From the NCBI GenBank assembly GCA_018449595.1, contig JAAVUU010000007.1, positions 144,903 to 208,902 on the forward strand: a stretch of DNA of 64,000 nt, read 5' to 3'. The DNA comes from Rhizobiales bacterium dw_265 (GTDB taxonomy: Bacteria; Pseudomonadota; Alphaproteobacteria; Micropepsales; Micropepsaceae). Both the position numbers and the translations under genes were made by a program. The notes beneath the pieces were generated by a model. That model did not search any database. It saw only the letters and a list, made by a program, of their open reading frames with translations, and was not told the origin of the DNA. Positions 1-10,001 of the stretch are shown piece by piece (positions within the stretch are counted from its first letter, which is position 1; every line of letters begins with the position of its first letter).

Positions 1-886
1 TCAGGCTGGCGCCCGACGCGCCCGGACTGCCCAGCGCGGTATCGCCCAAGGGCGTCTCCCGGAAGAAGATGTAGCTCTTGTCGGTTTCCATCACCGCGCG
101 GGCGCGATCCGGATGCGCCAGCAGCCAGGCGCGGATGGTCTGCAACGAGACATTCTCGCGCGCCAGTTGGTTCTGCTGGATCAGGGTGCGGCCGATGGCG
201 GTGTAGGGCTGGCCATTCTCGCCGGCATAGGCGATGCGCGCCGAGCCGCCATCGGTGAACACCACCCGGCCCGAGCCCTGGATCTGCAGGAAGAAAAGCG
301 CCACCGCATCGTCGGTATAGAACAGCACCGGCGCGGCGATGCCGCCCGCGTCAATCGCGGCGCGGTCGGCATAGGGCACCAGCGCATGGCCCGATACACG
401 CCCGGAAATATGCTCGCCTTTCAGCCTGGGAAGGAACTGGCCCAGGTCGGCGCGCACCAGGTCGGGTGGCAGGCCAAGCACCGGCGTCTGGAAAACACCC
501 TGGCGCACGCGGCTGCCGTCGATCTGCGGCTCGTAGTAGCCGGTGAACAGGGCTGTATCGCCCTGCACCGCATAAGGCGTGAAATTCTGTTCAAAGAACA
601 CGCGCGCATCGCCCCGCGCATTGGCGCAGACGCCGCGCCAGTCGGCGACGGTTCCGGCATAGCCTGCCCCGCCCATCGCCAGGGTGTCGGGCTTTGCCGC
701 CAGCACGGCGCAACTGCGGGCGAAAGAGTCCAGCGCCGCCTGCGGCGCGTTCCATCCCGGCAGGCTGGGGAAGGTCACCCGCGTCAGCCGCAAGCCGGCC
801 TGTTGTTGTACGGCGGGCGGCGGCGTGGGCGCGGTGCAACCGGCGGCGGCAAGCAGACAAAAGGCGGCAAATGCCTTTGCCTTCAT
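1..886 (-). CDS. mltA: MltA-type lytic murein transglycosylase (C-terminus cut by window edge)
   Basis: Membrane-bound lytic transglycosylase A cleaves the MurNAc-GlcNAc bond of peptidoglycan to form 1,6-anhydro ends, acting from the outer membrane. Translating the minus strand from the ATG at 886 gives 295 codons with no stop before the edge, so the C-terminus lies outside. It begins with a lipoprotein signal and a lipobox (LAAAGC, Cys17). MltA-family segments follow in order: GYYEP near residue 113, FFLQIQGSGR near 200, YAGENGQPYTAIGR near 220 and SYIFFRE near 272. The catalytic Asp of the 3D domain would lie beyond the edge. The start overlaps the stop of the Tim44-like gene by 4 bases (ATGA), so the two are translationally coupled. 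Confidence 0.93.
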   Translation of the reverse strand, partial: MKAKAFAAFCLLAAAGCTAPTPPPAVQQQAGLRLTRVTFPSLPGWNAPQAALDSFARSCAVLAAKPDTLAMGGAGYAGTVADWRGVCANARGDARVFFEQNFTPYAVQGDTALFTGYYEPQIDGSRVRQGVFQTPVLGLPPDLVRADLGQFLPRLKGEHISGRVSGHALVPYADRAAIDAGGIAAPVLFYTDDAVALFFLQIQGSGRVVFTDGGSARIAYAGENGQPYTAIGRTLIQQNQLARENVSLQTIRAWLLAHPDRARAVMETDKSYIFFRETPLGDTALGSPGASGASL

Positions 887-1443
887 TCCGGCAGGTCACC
901 CGAGGTCGCCACCAGCTGCCAGTTGGGATCGCTGGAATCCAGGTTGCGCTCGAAGGTCCAGACATCCGTCACCGTGCCACTGGAAAATTCGGCGGTGAAG
1001 GCGATGGTGATTTCCGCCAGCCGCCCATTGAGCGCGGAATTGACGATGCGGGCGTCCTGCAGCTTGACGAAAGCGGCGGGCGGCGCGGTGCGCGCCGTGA
1101 TCCCGGCCTCGAAGGCGGCATAGACGTCGGGCGACAGCAGCGGCCGCAAGGCATCGCGGTCGCCCCCGGCGAAGGCGGTGACGATCCGGCCATAGGCATC
1201 GCGCGCGCCCAGCAGGAATTTCGGCGTGTCGAAAGCGCGGTCGGCCAGCTGGATGTCCAGCAGCCCGTTCGAGGCCGGGGTGGCCGGGACGGCCTCGGGC
1301 GGCGGCGCGGCCGTCAGCGGCATGGGCTGGGGCTGGGCGGTCTCATTGCCGGTGCGGCGGCCCAGCACCGTATAGAGGCGAAAGCAGATCACCGCGGCGA
1401 CCATGGCGGCGGCGACAAGGATGAGTGTCTGGGAATCCGGCAT
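883..1443 (-). CDS. Tim44/TimA-like domain inner-membrane protein
   Basis: A 186-residue protein with one N-terminal membrane segment (about residues 6-24), a low-complexity Pro/Ala linker, and a C-terminal domain of about 115 residues resembling the mitochondrial Tim44 C-terminal fold. It includes the LLSPDVYAAFEAGI and TVTDVWTFERNL segments typical of alphaproteobacterial Tim44-domain proteins. The fold is NTF2-like and thought to bind membranes or assist envelope proteins; the bacterial function is not firmly known. The gene is encoded just upstream of mltA and divergent from secB, an arrangement common in alphaproteobacteria and consistent with a role in protein export or the envelope. 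The family call is fairly sure, the function is not. Confidence 0.85.
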   Translation of the reverse strand: MPDSQTLILVAAAMVAAVICFRLYTVLGRRTGNETAQPQPMPLTAAPPPEAVPATPASNGLLDIQLADRAFDTPKFLLGARDAYGRIVTAFAGGDRDALRPLLSPDVYAAFEAGITARTAPPAAFVKLQDARIVNSALNGRLAEITIAFTAEFSSGTVTDVWTFERNLDSSDPNWQLVATSGDLPE

Positions 1444-1581
1444 GGCAAACCTTTACGCGAACCCGTTGCCCCCTCGGCGGCGCGACCCTAGCTGCCACCG
1501 CCCGCCCTGAAAAGCGCTTTTGCTTGCCCCGCCGGCGCGTTCCATGGTAGCGCGCGGGCGCAAATTTCAGAAAGACCGACG

Positions 1582-2055
1582 ATGAGCAGCGAAGGAACTC
1601 CGGCCAATACGGGCGCGATCCCCAATCTCCAGGTGGCGGCCCAGTATATCAAGGACCTGTCCTTCGAAAACCCCGGCGCCATGTCCAACCTGGTGGACCG
1701 GCCGCAGATCGAACTGTCGGTGGACCTCAACGCCAGCCGCCTGGCCGAACAGGATCTGTACGAGGTCGAACTCAAGATTCGCGTCAATGCCACCCATGAA
1801 GGCAGGGCGCTGTTCCTGCTGGAAGTCGCCTATGCCGGCATCTTCCGCCTGACCAATGTGCCCGACACCGCCACCCAGCAGGCCATTCTGCTGATCCAGG
1901 CGCCGCACATGCTGTTTCCCTTCGTGCGCCGCATCGTCTCCGATGTGGTGCGCGACGGCGGCATGCCGCCCCTGATGATCGAGCCGATCGATTTCATGGC
2001 GCTGTACCAGGCGCGCCTGGCCCAGGCGGCCGGCCAGCCCCAAGGCACCGCCTAG
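1582..2055 (+). CDS. secB: Protein-export chaperone SecB
   Basis: SecB is the cytosolic homotetrameric chaperone that keeps pre-secretory proteins unfolded and delivers them to SecA. The 157-residue length is normal. Diagnostic segments are visible: QYIKDLSFENPGAP-like (residues 22-34), QIELSVDLNA, the FLLEVAYAGIF strand, and the C-terminal PHMLFPFVRRIVSDVVRDGGMPP block followed by an I-DF-ALY motif. The ATG at 1582 follows an A-rich stretch; no strong ribosome site is obvious. It is divergent from the Tim44-like gene and its stop overlaps the convergent dnaQ stop by 4 bases, leaving no room for a terminator between them. Confidence 0.97.
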   Translation: MSSEGTPANTGAIPNLQVAAQYIKDLSFENPGAMSNLVDRPQIELSVDLNASRLAEQDLYEVELKIRVNATHEGRALFLLEVAYAGIFRLTNVPDTATQQAILLIQAPHMLFPFVRRIVSDVVRDGGMPPLMIEPIDFMALYQARLAQAAGQPQGTA

Positions 2056-2741
2056 GAAATTTTCCAGAGCGTCTTGTCGCCCAATTCCTTGGCGACAAAG
2101 GCAGCGTGGGCGGCCTGTTCCGCTTCGGTGATGCGCGGCGGCAAGGCGTTGGGACGCTGGCGGGCGGTGGGCCGCGCCTGCGCGTTCTGGGCGGCGGCGA
2201 TTTCCACCGGCGCCAGCATCAGGCCCTTCTGGCGGCCGCCGATCAGTTCCAGGTAGATTTCCGCCGTCAGCTGGGCGTCCAGCAGCGCGCCATGCTTGCT
2301 GCGGGCGCTGAGGTCCACGCCGAAGCGCTTGCACAATTCGTCCAGGCTGTAGCGCGCGCCGGGAATCTTGCGCTTGGCGATCTCGATGGTGTCCACGGTG
2401 CGGGCCAGCGGGATGGGCGGCTTGCCGATGCGCTTGAGTTCGGCATTGATGAACTTGATGTCGAAACTGGCATTGTGGATCACCAGCGGATCGTCGCCCA
2501 GGAATTCCAGGAATTCTTCCGCCACATGCGCGAACAGCGCCTTGTCGGCAAGGAATTCCGCCGACAGGCCATGCACCCGCTGGGACTCGATGGGCACATC
2601 GCGTTCGGGATTGAGATAGAATTGCAGCGTGCGGCCGGTGGGGAAATGATCCATCAGCTCGACGCAGCCGATTTCAACGATCCGATGACCATCGCCGGGT
2701 TCAAACCCGGTGGTTTCGGTGTCGAAAACAATTTCACGCAT
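2052..2741 (-). CDS. dnaQ: DNA polymerase III epsilon subunit (3'-5' proofreading exonuclease)
   Basis: Proofreading subunit of the replicative polymerase, 229 residues. Exonuclease motifs are present: Exo I DTETTGF at residues 7-13 (Asp7 and Glu9 bind metal), Exo II VIHNASFDIKFIN near 88-100, and Exo III SKHGALLDAQLTAEIYL near 147-163 (DEDDh type, with the His and Asp visible). After the nuclease domain comes an Ala/Pro-rich linker and a C-terminal tail that would contact the polymerase alpha subunit. It lies 6 bases after the coaE stop in the same direction, so coaE-dnaQ probably share a transcript, as in many alphaproteobacteria. Confidence 0.96.
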   Translation of the reverse strand: MREIVFDTETTGFEPGDGHRIVEIGCVELMDHFPTGRTLQFYLNPERDVPIESQRVHGLSAEFLADKALFAHVAEEFLEFLGDDPLVIHNASFDIKFINAELKRIGKPPIPLARTVDTIEIAKRKIPGARYSLDELCKRFGVDLSARSKHGALLDAQLTAEIYLELIGGRQKGLMLAPVEIAAAQNAQARPTARQRPNALPPRITEAEQAAHAAFVAKELGDKTLWKIS

Positions 2742-2747
2742 GCAATT

Positions 2748-3371
2748 TCACTTCTTTTTTTGCGGCTCTTGCTCTCGCAAACGCCGCGTGATGTCGGCCA
2801 GGATCATTTTCACCTGTTCGCGGGCGTGATCCAAGCCTTTATCCGTCATCACCAGATAGTGCGCCTGTGCGCGCTTTTCAGCATCGTGCATCTGCCGGGC
2901 CAGCAAGGCGTCGAATTTCGCTTCCGTCATGCCGGGGCGCGCCAGCACCCGGGCGCGCTGCACATCCGCCGGAGCGGTCGCCACCACCACCGCATCCACC
3001 GGCGCGCCGGTCTCCAGCAGCAGGGGAATATCCAGCAGCACGATACCGGCGCCGGTTTCGGCCAGAAAGGCGTCGCGGCGGTCGGCCACCAGCGGATGCA
3101 TCAGCCCTTCCAGCCGCGCCAGCGCCCCGGGCTCAGCGGTGACCAGCCGTGACAGCGCGCTGCGATCCACCGCGCCATTCCTGGTCGAGCCGGGAAAGGC
3201 CGCCTCGATCATGGCGGCGGCCTCGCCGGCATAGAGCGCATGCACCGCGGCATCGCTGTCGAACACCGGCACGCCCTCGGCGGCGAACAGTTTCGCGGTC
3301 TGGCTTTTGCCCATGCCGATGGAGCCGGTCAGCCCGATGACAAAAGGCTTACCGCGCACCCAGCGCCTCAA
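2748..3371 (-). CDS. coaE: Dephospho-CoA kinase
   Basis: Catalyses the last step of coenzyme A synthesis, phosphorylating dephospho-CoA at the 3'-ribose hydroxyl with ATP. The 207-residue protein has the P-loop [11 protein letters not shown] (residues 13-23), the [11 protein letters not shown] segment that binds substrate, the [11 protein letters not shown] strand, and an [19 protein letters not shown] lid region. The longest reading begins at ATG 3371 and overlaps the aroE stop by 23 bases; an internal GTG at 3359 ([10 protein letters not shown]) would overlap by only 11 and is an equally possible start. Order aroE-coaE-dnaQ is a conserved alphaproteobacterial cluster. Confidence 0.95.
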   Translation of the reverse strand: MRRWVRGKPFVIGLTGSIGMGKSQTAKLFAAEGVPVFDSDAAVHALYAGEAAAMIEAAFPGSTRNGAVDRSALSRLVTAEPGALARLEGLMHPLVADRRDAFLAETGAGIVLLDIPLLLETGAPVDAVVVATAPADVQRARVLARPGMTEAKFDALLARQMHDAEKRAQAHYLVMTDKGLDHAREQVKMILADITRRLREQEPQKKK

Positions 3372-4230
3372 TCCGAGCCGCGCGCAGCGCCTCGATAAGC
3401 GCCGCGCGCAGGCCCGGCGTGACCTGGGGCCGGACGCCGAAGAACGCCTCGAAGGACGGCACCGCCTGGTGCATCAGCATCCCCAACCCATCAATGGTCC
3501 GGTGGCCGCGTGCCTGGGCGTCCTTCAGCAAATGGGTTTCCAAGGGGTTGTAAACAATGTCGCAGACCGCTGCGGCTTGCGGCAGCAGCGACAGGTCGAG
3601 GTCGAGCGGCGGATTGCCGCCCATGCCCGCGCTGGTGGAATTGACCAGCAGCGCCGCTTGGTCCGCCGCGCCCGGCCAGGCCTCCAGGGCGCCGACCATC
3701 AGCTTGGCCTTCACCTGCGAGGCCAGGCTGTCGGCAAGCGCCTTGGCCCGCTGCCGGTCGCGGTTGAGGATCACGATGGTCTCCGCGCCCAGCAGGGTCA
3801 GCGCCAGCACCGCGCCGCGCGCCGCGCCGCCCGCGCCCAGCAGGACCGCCGTCTTCCCCGCCAGGGCATGTGGGCCCAGCGCCTCTTCCAGCGAGGCCGA
3901 CAGGCCATAAGTATCGGTGTTGAGGCCGAGCAGGCCAGCGTCCGCGAATACCAGCAGGTTGACCGCGCCGGCGATCCTGGCTTCCACATTCAGCCGGTGC
4001 GCCATGGCGAAGGCCGCTTCCTTGTGCGGCACGGTGACATTGACGCCACGAAAGCCAGCGCGGCGCGCGCCGTCGATCACCGCCGCGAAATCCTCGGTCC
4101 TGGCCGGCAGCGGCACCATCGCGCCGTCGATGCCATGTTCGTTCAGCCAATAGCCATGCAGTACCGGCGACAGGGAATGCGCCACAGGCCAGCCGATGAT
4201 GCCCGCGAGTTTGGCCTTGCCGGTAATCAT
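3349..4230 (-). CDS. aroE: Shikimate dehydrogenase (NADP+)
   Basis: Reduces 3-dehydroshikimate to shikimate with NADPH in aromatic amino acid synthesis. It is 293 residues, slightly longer than usual because of a C-terminal extension rich in Ala and Arg. The substrate-binding SLSP motif is near residue 20. VTVPHKEAA (near 65-73) carries the catalytic Lys, NTDTYG (near 104-109) the paired Asp, and [11 protein letters not shown] (near 131-141) is the NADP-binding turn followed by [19 protein letters not shown] matches the conserved later segment. The start overlaps the maf stop by 4 bases and its end overlaps coaE, so translation is probably coupled through the cluster. Confidence 0.96.
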   Translation of the reverse strand: MITGKAKLAGIIGWPVAHSLSPVLHGYWLNEHGIDGAMVPLPARTEDFAAVIDGARRAGFRGVNVTVPHKEAAFAMAHRLNVEARIAGAVNLLVFADAGLLGLNTDTYGLSASLEEALGPHALAGKTAVLLGAGGAARGAVLALTLLGAETIVILNRDRQRAKALADSLASQVKAKLMVGALEAWPGAADQAALLVNSTSAGMGGNPPLDLDLSLLPQAAAVCDIVYNPLETHLLKDAQARGHRTIDGLGMLMHQAVPSFEAFFGVRPQVTPGLRAALIEALRAARIEALGAR

Positions 4231-4814
4231 GACGCGAGCACGCTTTCTTTGCGCAATTGCGCCAGGACCGGCAGCAAAGGCAGCCCCAGCACGGAGAAAT
4301 AATCTCCCTCCACCCTAGCGAAAAGCTGCGCCCCGCGCCCCTCGAAATGATAGCAGCCCACGCTGGACAGGATGGCTGTGCCTTCGGCGGCCAGATAGTC
4401 GTCCAGGAATTGCGGGCTCAAATCGCGCATCGTCATGTTGCAGGGGCTGGCATGCGCCCACAGCAGGGCCCCGTCGCGGGCCAGCGCCGCCGCCGACACC
4501 AGCAGGTGGGTCTTGCCCGACATGGCGGCCAGCAGGTTTCGCGCCGCATCCAGGGTGGCGCATTTGCCGAGCAGGCGGCCTTCCAGGTCGATCACGCTGT
4601 CGCCGCCCAGCACCGTCCGGCCGGGATGACGGCGCGAAACATGAAGCGCCTTTTGCCGCGCCAGTTCACTCGCCACCGTGGCGGCGTCGGCGCCATTCAA
4701 ATCCGCCATCAGCCGGTCTTCGTCCAGGTCGGCGGGATCGGCGGCGAACGCCACCCCGGCGGCCGCCAGCAGTGCTTTGCGGCTGGCGCTTGCGGATGCG
4801 AGAATCAGCGTCAT
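4227..4814 (-). CDS. maf: Maf-family nucleoside triphosphate pyrophosphatase
   Basis: Maf proteins hydrolyse non-canonical or modified nucleoside triphosphates to monophosphates and can arrest septation when overproduced. The ATG at 4814 gives 195 residues and starts straight into the family signature ILASASASRKALL. This start overlaps the ppsR stop by 4 bases (ATGA), which is why I prefer it to a longer open frame. VLGGDSVIDLEGRLLGK contains the catalytic Asp region, and the VGCYHFEGRGAQLF segment matches the C-terminal half of the family. It is part of a ppsR-maf-aroE-coaE-dnaQ run read away from the candidate origin. Confidence 0.94.
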   Translation of the reverse strand: MTLILASASASRKALLAAAGVAFAADPADLDEDRLMADLNGADAATVASELARQKALHVSRRHPGRTVLGGDSVIDLEGRLLGKCATLDAARNLLAAMSGKTHLLVSAAALARDGALLWAHASPCNMTMRDLSPQFLDDYLAAEGTAILSSVGCYHFEGRGAQLFARVEGDYFSVLGLPLLPVLAQLRKESVLAS

Positions 4815-5632
4815 TCCCGGGGTTCCCTGCGTTCGTTCAGCAGGTTCATCACCGCCGCCGCCGTTTCCTCGATCGAGCGGCGCGACACGTCTATCATCGG
4901 CCAGCCCTGCCGCTCGAACAGCTGGCGGGTGGCCGCGACCTCGGCGCGCACCGCATCCAGGTCCACATAGTTGGTGTCGCGCTGCTCGCCCATGGTGCTC
5001 AGCCGGTTGCGCCGTACCTGGACCAGCCGGTCTGGCGACACCCACAGCCCGACGACCAGCGGCGTCCTGGCGTCCAGCAGCTGCTGCGGCGGCGGCATGC
5101 GCGGCACCAGCGGCACATTGGCGGCGCGCACTCCGCGAATGGCGAGATAGACACAGGTGGGCGTTTTGGAGGTGCGGCTGGCGCCGGTCAGGATCACCTC
5201 GGCCCCGTCGATGGAATCCAGCGACTGGCCGTCATCATGGGCGATGGTGAAGTTCAGCACCTCGATACGGTCGAGATAGCGGGCATCCACCTCATGCTGG
5301 CGCCCCACCTTGTGGGTCTCGGCCGCGCCCAGGAACTGGCGCAGCGCCATTACCGGACCCTCCAGGATATCGATCGCGCGCACCCGCAGATCGATACAAC
5401 GCGCCAGCAGCTTTTCGCGCAGGGCGGTATTGGCAAGGGTAAAGAACACCAGCCCCGGCATGATGGCGATATGGTCCAGCGCGCGGCCAAGCTGGAACTC
5501 GCTGCGCACCAGGGCATAGGGGTGGATCATCACATCCACGTCCTCGAACTGGGCCAGCGCCGCGGTGGCCATGGCGTTCAGGGTTTCGCCGGTGGAATCC
5601 GAGACGAGATGAACATGAAATTTGTGATCCAC
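4811..5632 (-). CDS. ppsR: Pyruvate phosphate dikinase/PEP synthase regulatory protein (DUF299)
   Basis: Bifunctional kinase/pyrophosphorylase that inactivates or reactivates PEP synthase or pyruvate phosphate dikinase by threonine phosphorylation. I start it at the GTG at 5632, whose protein begins VDHKFHVHLVSDSTGETL, the normal N-terminus; upstream codons in frame do not resemble the family. This gives 273 residues, typical length. The P-loop-like segment EVILTGASRTSKTPTCVYLA is near residues 142-161 and the DTNYVDLDAVRAEV segment is near the C-terminus. This is the homolog of Caulobacter gene 1/RP001, which together with hemE flanks the chromosome origin there; the GTG start codon itself lies inside a DnaA-box-like sequence. 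Confidence 0.93.
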   Translation of the reverse strand: MDHKFHVHLVSDSTGETLNAMATAALAQFEDVDVMIHPYALVRSEFQLGRALDHIAIMPGLVFFTLANTALREKLLARCIDLRVRAIDILEGPVMALRQFLGAAETHKVGRQHEVDARYLDRIEVLNFTIAHDDGQSLDSIDGAEVILTGASRTSKTPTCVYLAIRGVRAANVPLVPRMPPPQQLLDARTPLVVGLWVSPDRLVQVRRNRLSTMGEQRDTNYVDLDAVRAEVAATRQLFERQGWPMIDVSRRSIEETAAAVMNLLNERREPRE

Positions 5633-5924
5633 AGGACTATCCAGAGTGAGCCGAACGACGGGGCATAAGGTGGGGGTTAACGGGGAAGGACACACAGCCT
5701 TGCGGCCGGGAAGCGGGAAATTGTGCAGGGCCGGTATGATTGTGGACCGCCAGGCCCGACGGCCAACATAGCATGGCGCCCGCCGGAGCCCGCCGCAAAT
5801 TCCTGCAAGTGCTTGAACCCATGCGCACCTTCGCTTAAGCCAGTCAGAGCTTCCCCAGCCCGATCCACAACCCACAGGCCTTACATCATCTTCATCATCT
5901 TAGAATCTTAGGACTCTTGTTTTG
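5633..5924. other. oriC: Candidate chromosomal replication origin (ppsR-hemE intergenic region)
   Basis: This 292-base gap sits between divergent ppsR and hemE, the same pair that brackets the Caulobacter origin. At its left edge, 5625-5633 reads TGATCCACA, one mismatch from the DnaA box TTATCCACA and identical to the Caulobacter G-box form. CGATCCACA lies at 5861-5869 and a reverse-strand core (TGTGGACCG) at 5741-5749. The hemE-proximal 48 bases (about 5880-5927) are AT-rich, suiting an unwinding element, and hold two GANTC methylation sites (5903-5907, 5912-5916). Nearly all genes to the left run minus and those to the right plus, as expected for leading strands leaving this point. It is inferred, not proven, and must also hold both genes' promoters. 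Confidence 0.72.
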
Positions 5925-6956
5925 ATGTCTGATCGCAAACTTGTGCAGGTGCTGGAAGGGCGTGTCGAGAAGACGCCGCCTGTCTGGCTGATGCGCCAGG
6001 CTGGCCGCTACCTGCCGGAATATCGCGCCACCCGGGCCAAGGCGGGTTCCTTCTGGGGCCTGGCGCTGAACCCGCTGCTTGCGGCGGAGGTTACCCTGCA
6101 GCCAGTCCGCCGTTTCGGCTTTGATGCGGCAATCCTGTTCAGTGACATCCTGACGGTGCCTGAGGCGCTGGGCCAGAAGGTGACGTTCACGGAGGGCGAG
6201 GGTCCCAGCCTGACGCCTGTGACCTCCGCAGGCGGTTTCAACGGGGACCGGAATTCCTGGGCTGGCTATTTCGAGCCGGTCTATGAGGCGCTGCGGCTGA
6301 CGCGGGCGGGCCTGGACAAGGACGGTTTTGCCGCCACCACCCTGCTGGGCTTTGCCGGAGCGCCCTGGACGCTGGCGACCTATCTGGCGGCGGGCAGGGG
6401 CGGTGACGAGCAGAAGGCGGCGAAGCTGTGGGCCTATCGCGATCCACAGGGCTTCGCCGGTCTTTTGGATATCCTGGGGGAATGCGTCGCCTTCCACCTG
6501 ATCCGCCAGCTGGAGGCCGGGGCCGATGCGGTGCAGATCTTCGACAGCTGGGCCAGCGGATTGCCGGAGCGGTTGTTCAACGAGGTGGTGATACAACCGA
6601 CCAGGAAGATCGTGGCCGCCGTGCGTGCCGCCCGGCCCGGCGCCAAGGTCATCGGCTTTCCCCGTGCCGCGACCCTGGCCGGTTATCAGGCCTATGTCGC
6701 GGCGACCGGCGTGGATGCGGTGTCTCTGGATACCGCCATGCCGATGCACTGGGCAGCCGGGAATCTGGATTGTGTGCCGCAGGGCAATCTCGATCCCATC
6801 GCCCTGGTCGCCGGTGGCGCGGCGCTGGACAAGGCGGTGGACGACATCCTGGAAGCCATGGCCGGCAAGCTGCACATCTTCAACCTGGGCCATGGCATCC
6901 TGCCGGAGACGCCGCTCGCCCATGTCGAGCAATTGTTAAAGCGTATCAGAAAATGA
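5925..6956 (+). CDS. hemE: Uroporphyrinogen decarboxylase
   Basis: Decarboxylates the four acetate side chains of uroporphyrinogen III to give coproporphyrinogen III in haem synthesis. I use the ATG at 5925 (MSDRKLVQVLEG) rather than the overlapping TTG at 5922; the protein is 343 residues, normal for HemE. The N-terminal signature PVWLMRQAGRYLPEYR (residues 20-35) carries the invariant Arg residues, the FSDILTVPEALGQ segment near 71 holds the catalytic Asp, and GFAGAPWTLATYL and FNLGHGILPETP are conserved. hemH follows 13 bases after its stop, then hemJ and rho, the usual alphaproteobacterial order to the right of the origin. Confidence 0.97.
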   Translation: MSDRKLVQVLEGRVEKTPPVWLMRQAGRYLPEYRATRAKAGSFWGLALNPLLAAEVTLQPVRRFGFDAAILFSDILTVPEALGQKVTFTEGEGPSLTPVTSAGGFNGDRNSWAGYFEPVYEALRLTRAGLDKDGFAATTLLGFAGAPWTLATYLAAGRGGDEQKAAKLWAYRDPQGFAGLLDILGECVAFHLIRQLEAGADAVQIFDSWASGLPERLFNEVVIQPTRKIVAAVRAARPGAKVIGFPRAATLAGYQAYVAATGVDAVSLDTAMPMHWAAGNLDCVPQGNLDPIALVAGGAALDKAVDDILEAMAGKLHIFNLGHGILPETPLAHVEQLLKRIRK

Positions 6957-6969
6957 TAAGTGGGCGCGG

Positions 6970-8010
6970 ATGAAGCTGGCGGTTGTCCTGTTCAACCTGG
7001 GCGGGCCGGATTCCCCGGAAGCGGTCGAGCCCTTCCTGCGCAACCTGTTTTCCGATCCCGCCATCATCGCCCTGCCCTGGTTCCTGCGCCTGCCGCTGGC
7101 GCGGTTGATCGCCCGGCGGCGCGCGCCCATCGCGCGCGAAATCTATCATCACATCGGCGGCCGGTCGCCGATCTTCGAGGAAACGCGCAAGCAGGCCGAC
7201 GCCCTGGCGGCGGCGCTGTCGCAGGACGGCGTGGAAGCCAGGGCCTTTGTCGCCATGCGCTGCTGGCATCCGTTCAGCGACGGTGCGGCGCGGGCGGTGA
7301 AGGCATTTGCACCCGACCGGATCGTGCTGCTGCCGCTTTATCCGCAATATTCCACCACCACATCGGCCTCGTCGCTGAAGGACTGGAAACGCGCCGCGAA
7401 AAAGGCGGGGCTGACAGCGCCGACCACGCAAGTCTGCTGTTATCCCGACGAGCCGGGCTTTATCGCCGCGGCAGTAGCGAAAATCCGCGCGACGGCCAGC
7501 GGCCGCGACACGGCTCTGCCCTATCGCCTGCTGCTGTCGGCCCATGGCCTGCCCAAGGCCACCATCAGAAAGGGCGATCCCTATCAATGGCAGGTCGAGC
7601 GGAGCGCCGCCGCCATCGTGGCGGCGCTGGACATGCCCGACCTGGAGCCGGTGGTCTGCTATCAGAGCCGGGTCGGGCCGATGCAATGGATCGGTCCCGC
7701 CACCGATGCCGAAATCCGCCGCGCCGGCGCCGACGGCAAGGGCGTTATCGTGGTCCCTATCGCCTTTGTCAGCGAACATTCCGAAACCCTGGTCGAGCTG
7801 GACATCGAGTATGGCAAGCTTGCGCGCGAGGCGGGGGTCGGGGATTATCGCCGCGTTCCCACCGTGGGCGCCGCGCCTGCTTTCATTGAGGGACTTGCCG
7901 GCCTTGTCCGCCAAGCACTCCAGCAGGAAGGTGGGGCCGATACAACAAACAGCGCAGGCCGGCGCATCTGTCCTGATACGTTCTGCCGCTGCGCGATGGG
8001 AGATGAATGA
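6970..8010 (+). CDS. hemH: Ferrochelatase
   Basis: Inserts ferrous iron into protoporphyrin IX to make haem. The protein is 346 residues. The N-terminal LFNLGGPDSPEAVEPFLRNLF motif region and the LLPLYPQYSTTTSASS segment (near residues 117-132) are characteristic; the catalytic His lies in LLLSAHGLPK (near 178-187) and the second conserved acidic site in FVSEHSETLVELDIEY (near 266-281). The last 25 residues are Cys-containing and poorly conserved. Its stop overlaps hemJ by 4 bases (ATGA), so hemE-hemH-hemJ probably form one transcript. Confidence 0.97.
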   Translation: MKLAVVLFNLGGPDSPEAVEPFLRNLFSDPAIIALPWFLRLPLARLIARRRAPIAREIYHHIGGRSPIFEETRKQADALAAALSQDGVEARAFVAMRCWHPFSDGAARAVKAFAPDRIVLLPLYPQYSTTTSASSLKDWKRAAKKAGLTAPTTQVCCYPDEPGFIAAAVAKIRATASGRDTALPYRLLLSAHGLPKATIRKGDPYQWQVERSAAAIVAALDMPDLEPVVCYQSRVGPMQWIGPATDAEIRRAGADGKGVIVVPIAFVSEHSETLVELDIEYGKLAREAGVGDYRRVPTVGAAPAFIEGLAGLVRQALQQEGGADTTNSAGRRICPDTFCRCAMGDE

Positions 8011-8468
8011 TGGACGCGCTGCGCAACGAACTGGCCAATTATATTCCCTGGTTCCTGGCCTTCCACATCATCGCGGTGATCGCCTGGATGGCGGGCATGC
8101 TCTATCTGCCGCGCCTGTTCGTCTATCACACCGAAACCACACCGGGCAGCGCCGAAAGCGAGCGCTTCAAGCGCATGGAGACCAAGCTGCTCAAGGTCAT
8201 CATGAACCCCGCCATGATCGCGGTGTGGGTCCTGGGGCCGCTGCTGGCCTGGCTGACCGGCGCCTATCTCGACCCCTGGCTGCATATCAAGTTCGTGCTG
8301 GTGATCGTGCTGTCGGGCATGCACGGGATGTTCGTGCGCAGCTGGCGCGATTTCCAGAACGACCGCAACACCCGTTCGGCCCGGTTCTTCCGTATCGTCA
8401 ACGAAGTCCCGGCGCTGCTGATGGTGCTGATCGTGATCCTGGTCACGGTGCAGCCGTTCGGGCGCTAG
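8007..8468 (+). CDS. hemJ: Protoporphyrinogen oxidase HemJ
   Basis: Membrane protein that oxidises protoporphyrinogen IX to protoporphyrin IX in bacteria lacking HemY or HemG. At 153 residues it has four hydrophobic helices. The conserved His of the first helix is visible in FHIIAVIAWMAGMLYLPRLFVYH (near residues 16-38), and the conserved Lys/Arg region in YLDPWLHIKFVLVIVLSGMHG (near 87-107). It sits directly after hemH, which uses its product, and its start overlaps the hemH stop. Two ATG codons lie in tandem at 8007 and 8010; either could be used. Confidence 0.95.
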   Translation: MMDALRNELANYIPWFLAFHIIAVIAWMAGMLYLPRLFVYHTETTPGSAESERFKRMETKLLKVIMNPAMIAVWVLGPLLAWLTGAYLDPWLHIKFVLVIVLSGMHGMFVRSWRDFQNDRNTRSARFFRIVNEVPALLMVLIVILVTVQPFGR

Positions 8469-8511
8469 CGTCCCTGAAACATTAATTGCAGGGCAGGAGC
8501 CAGGGCCCCGT

Positions 8512-8539
8512 TTGCAAGGCCTGCAAATCACGCTATAAC
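8512..8539 (+). promoter_or_regulatory. Predicted promoter of rho
   Basis: TTGCAA (8512-8517) and TATAAC (8534-8539) are separated by 16 bases and lie in the 227-base gap between hemJ and rho. The long leader of about 150 bases before the rho start would allow the transcription-level autoregulation known for rho in other bacteria. Prediction rests on similarity to the housekeeping sigma consensus only. Confidence 0.5.
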
Positions 8540-8695
8540 GGCTGCGTCTTCTTGATCCGCGCGTACCTCAGGACGTTTTGGGGGAACGCGCACCGGGCAT
8601 CCGGGCAAGGATCAAAACCACCTCTTCGATGATCGTATCCGGGGCTCGCCCCCCGTTCATCGGGACAATTCCCCCTTTCGTTCAGGATCGCCCTC

Positions 8696-9979
<1,284 letters not shown>

Positions 9980-10001
9980 TTTCTGCGCCCGCGCAGATCG
10001 G

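Noticed and set aside
5633..5924. CtrA sites (TTAA-N7-TTAA) in the candidate origin
   Set aside because: Only isolated half-sites (TTAAC near 5676, TTAAG near 5835) are present; no pair at the right spacing.
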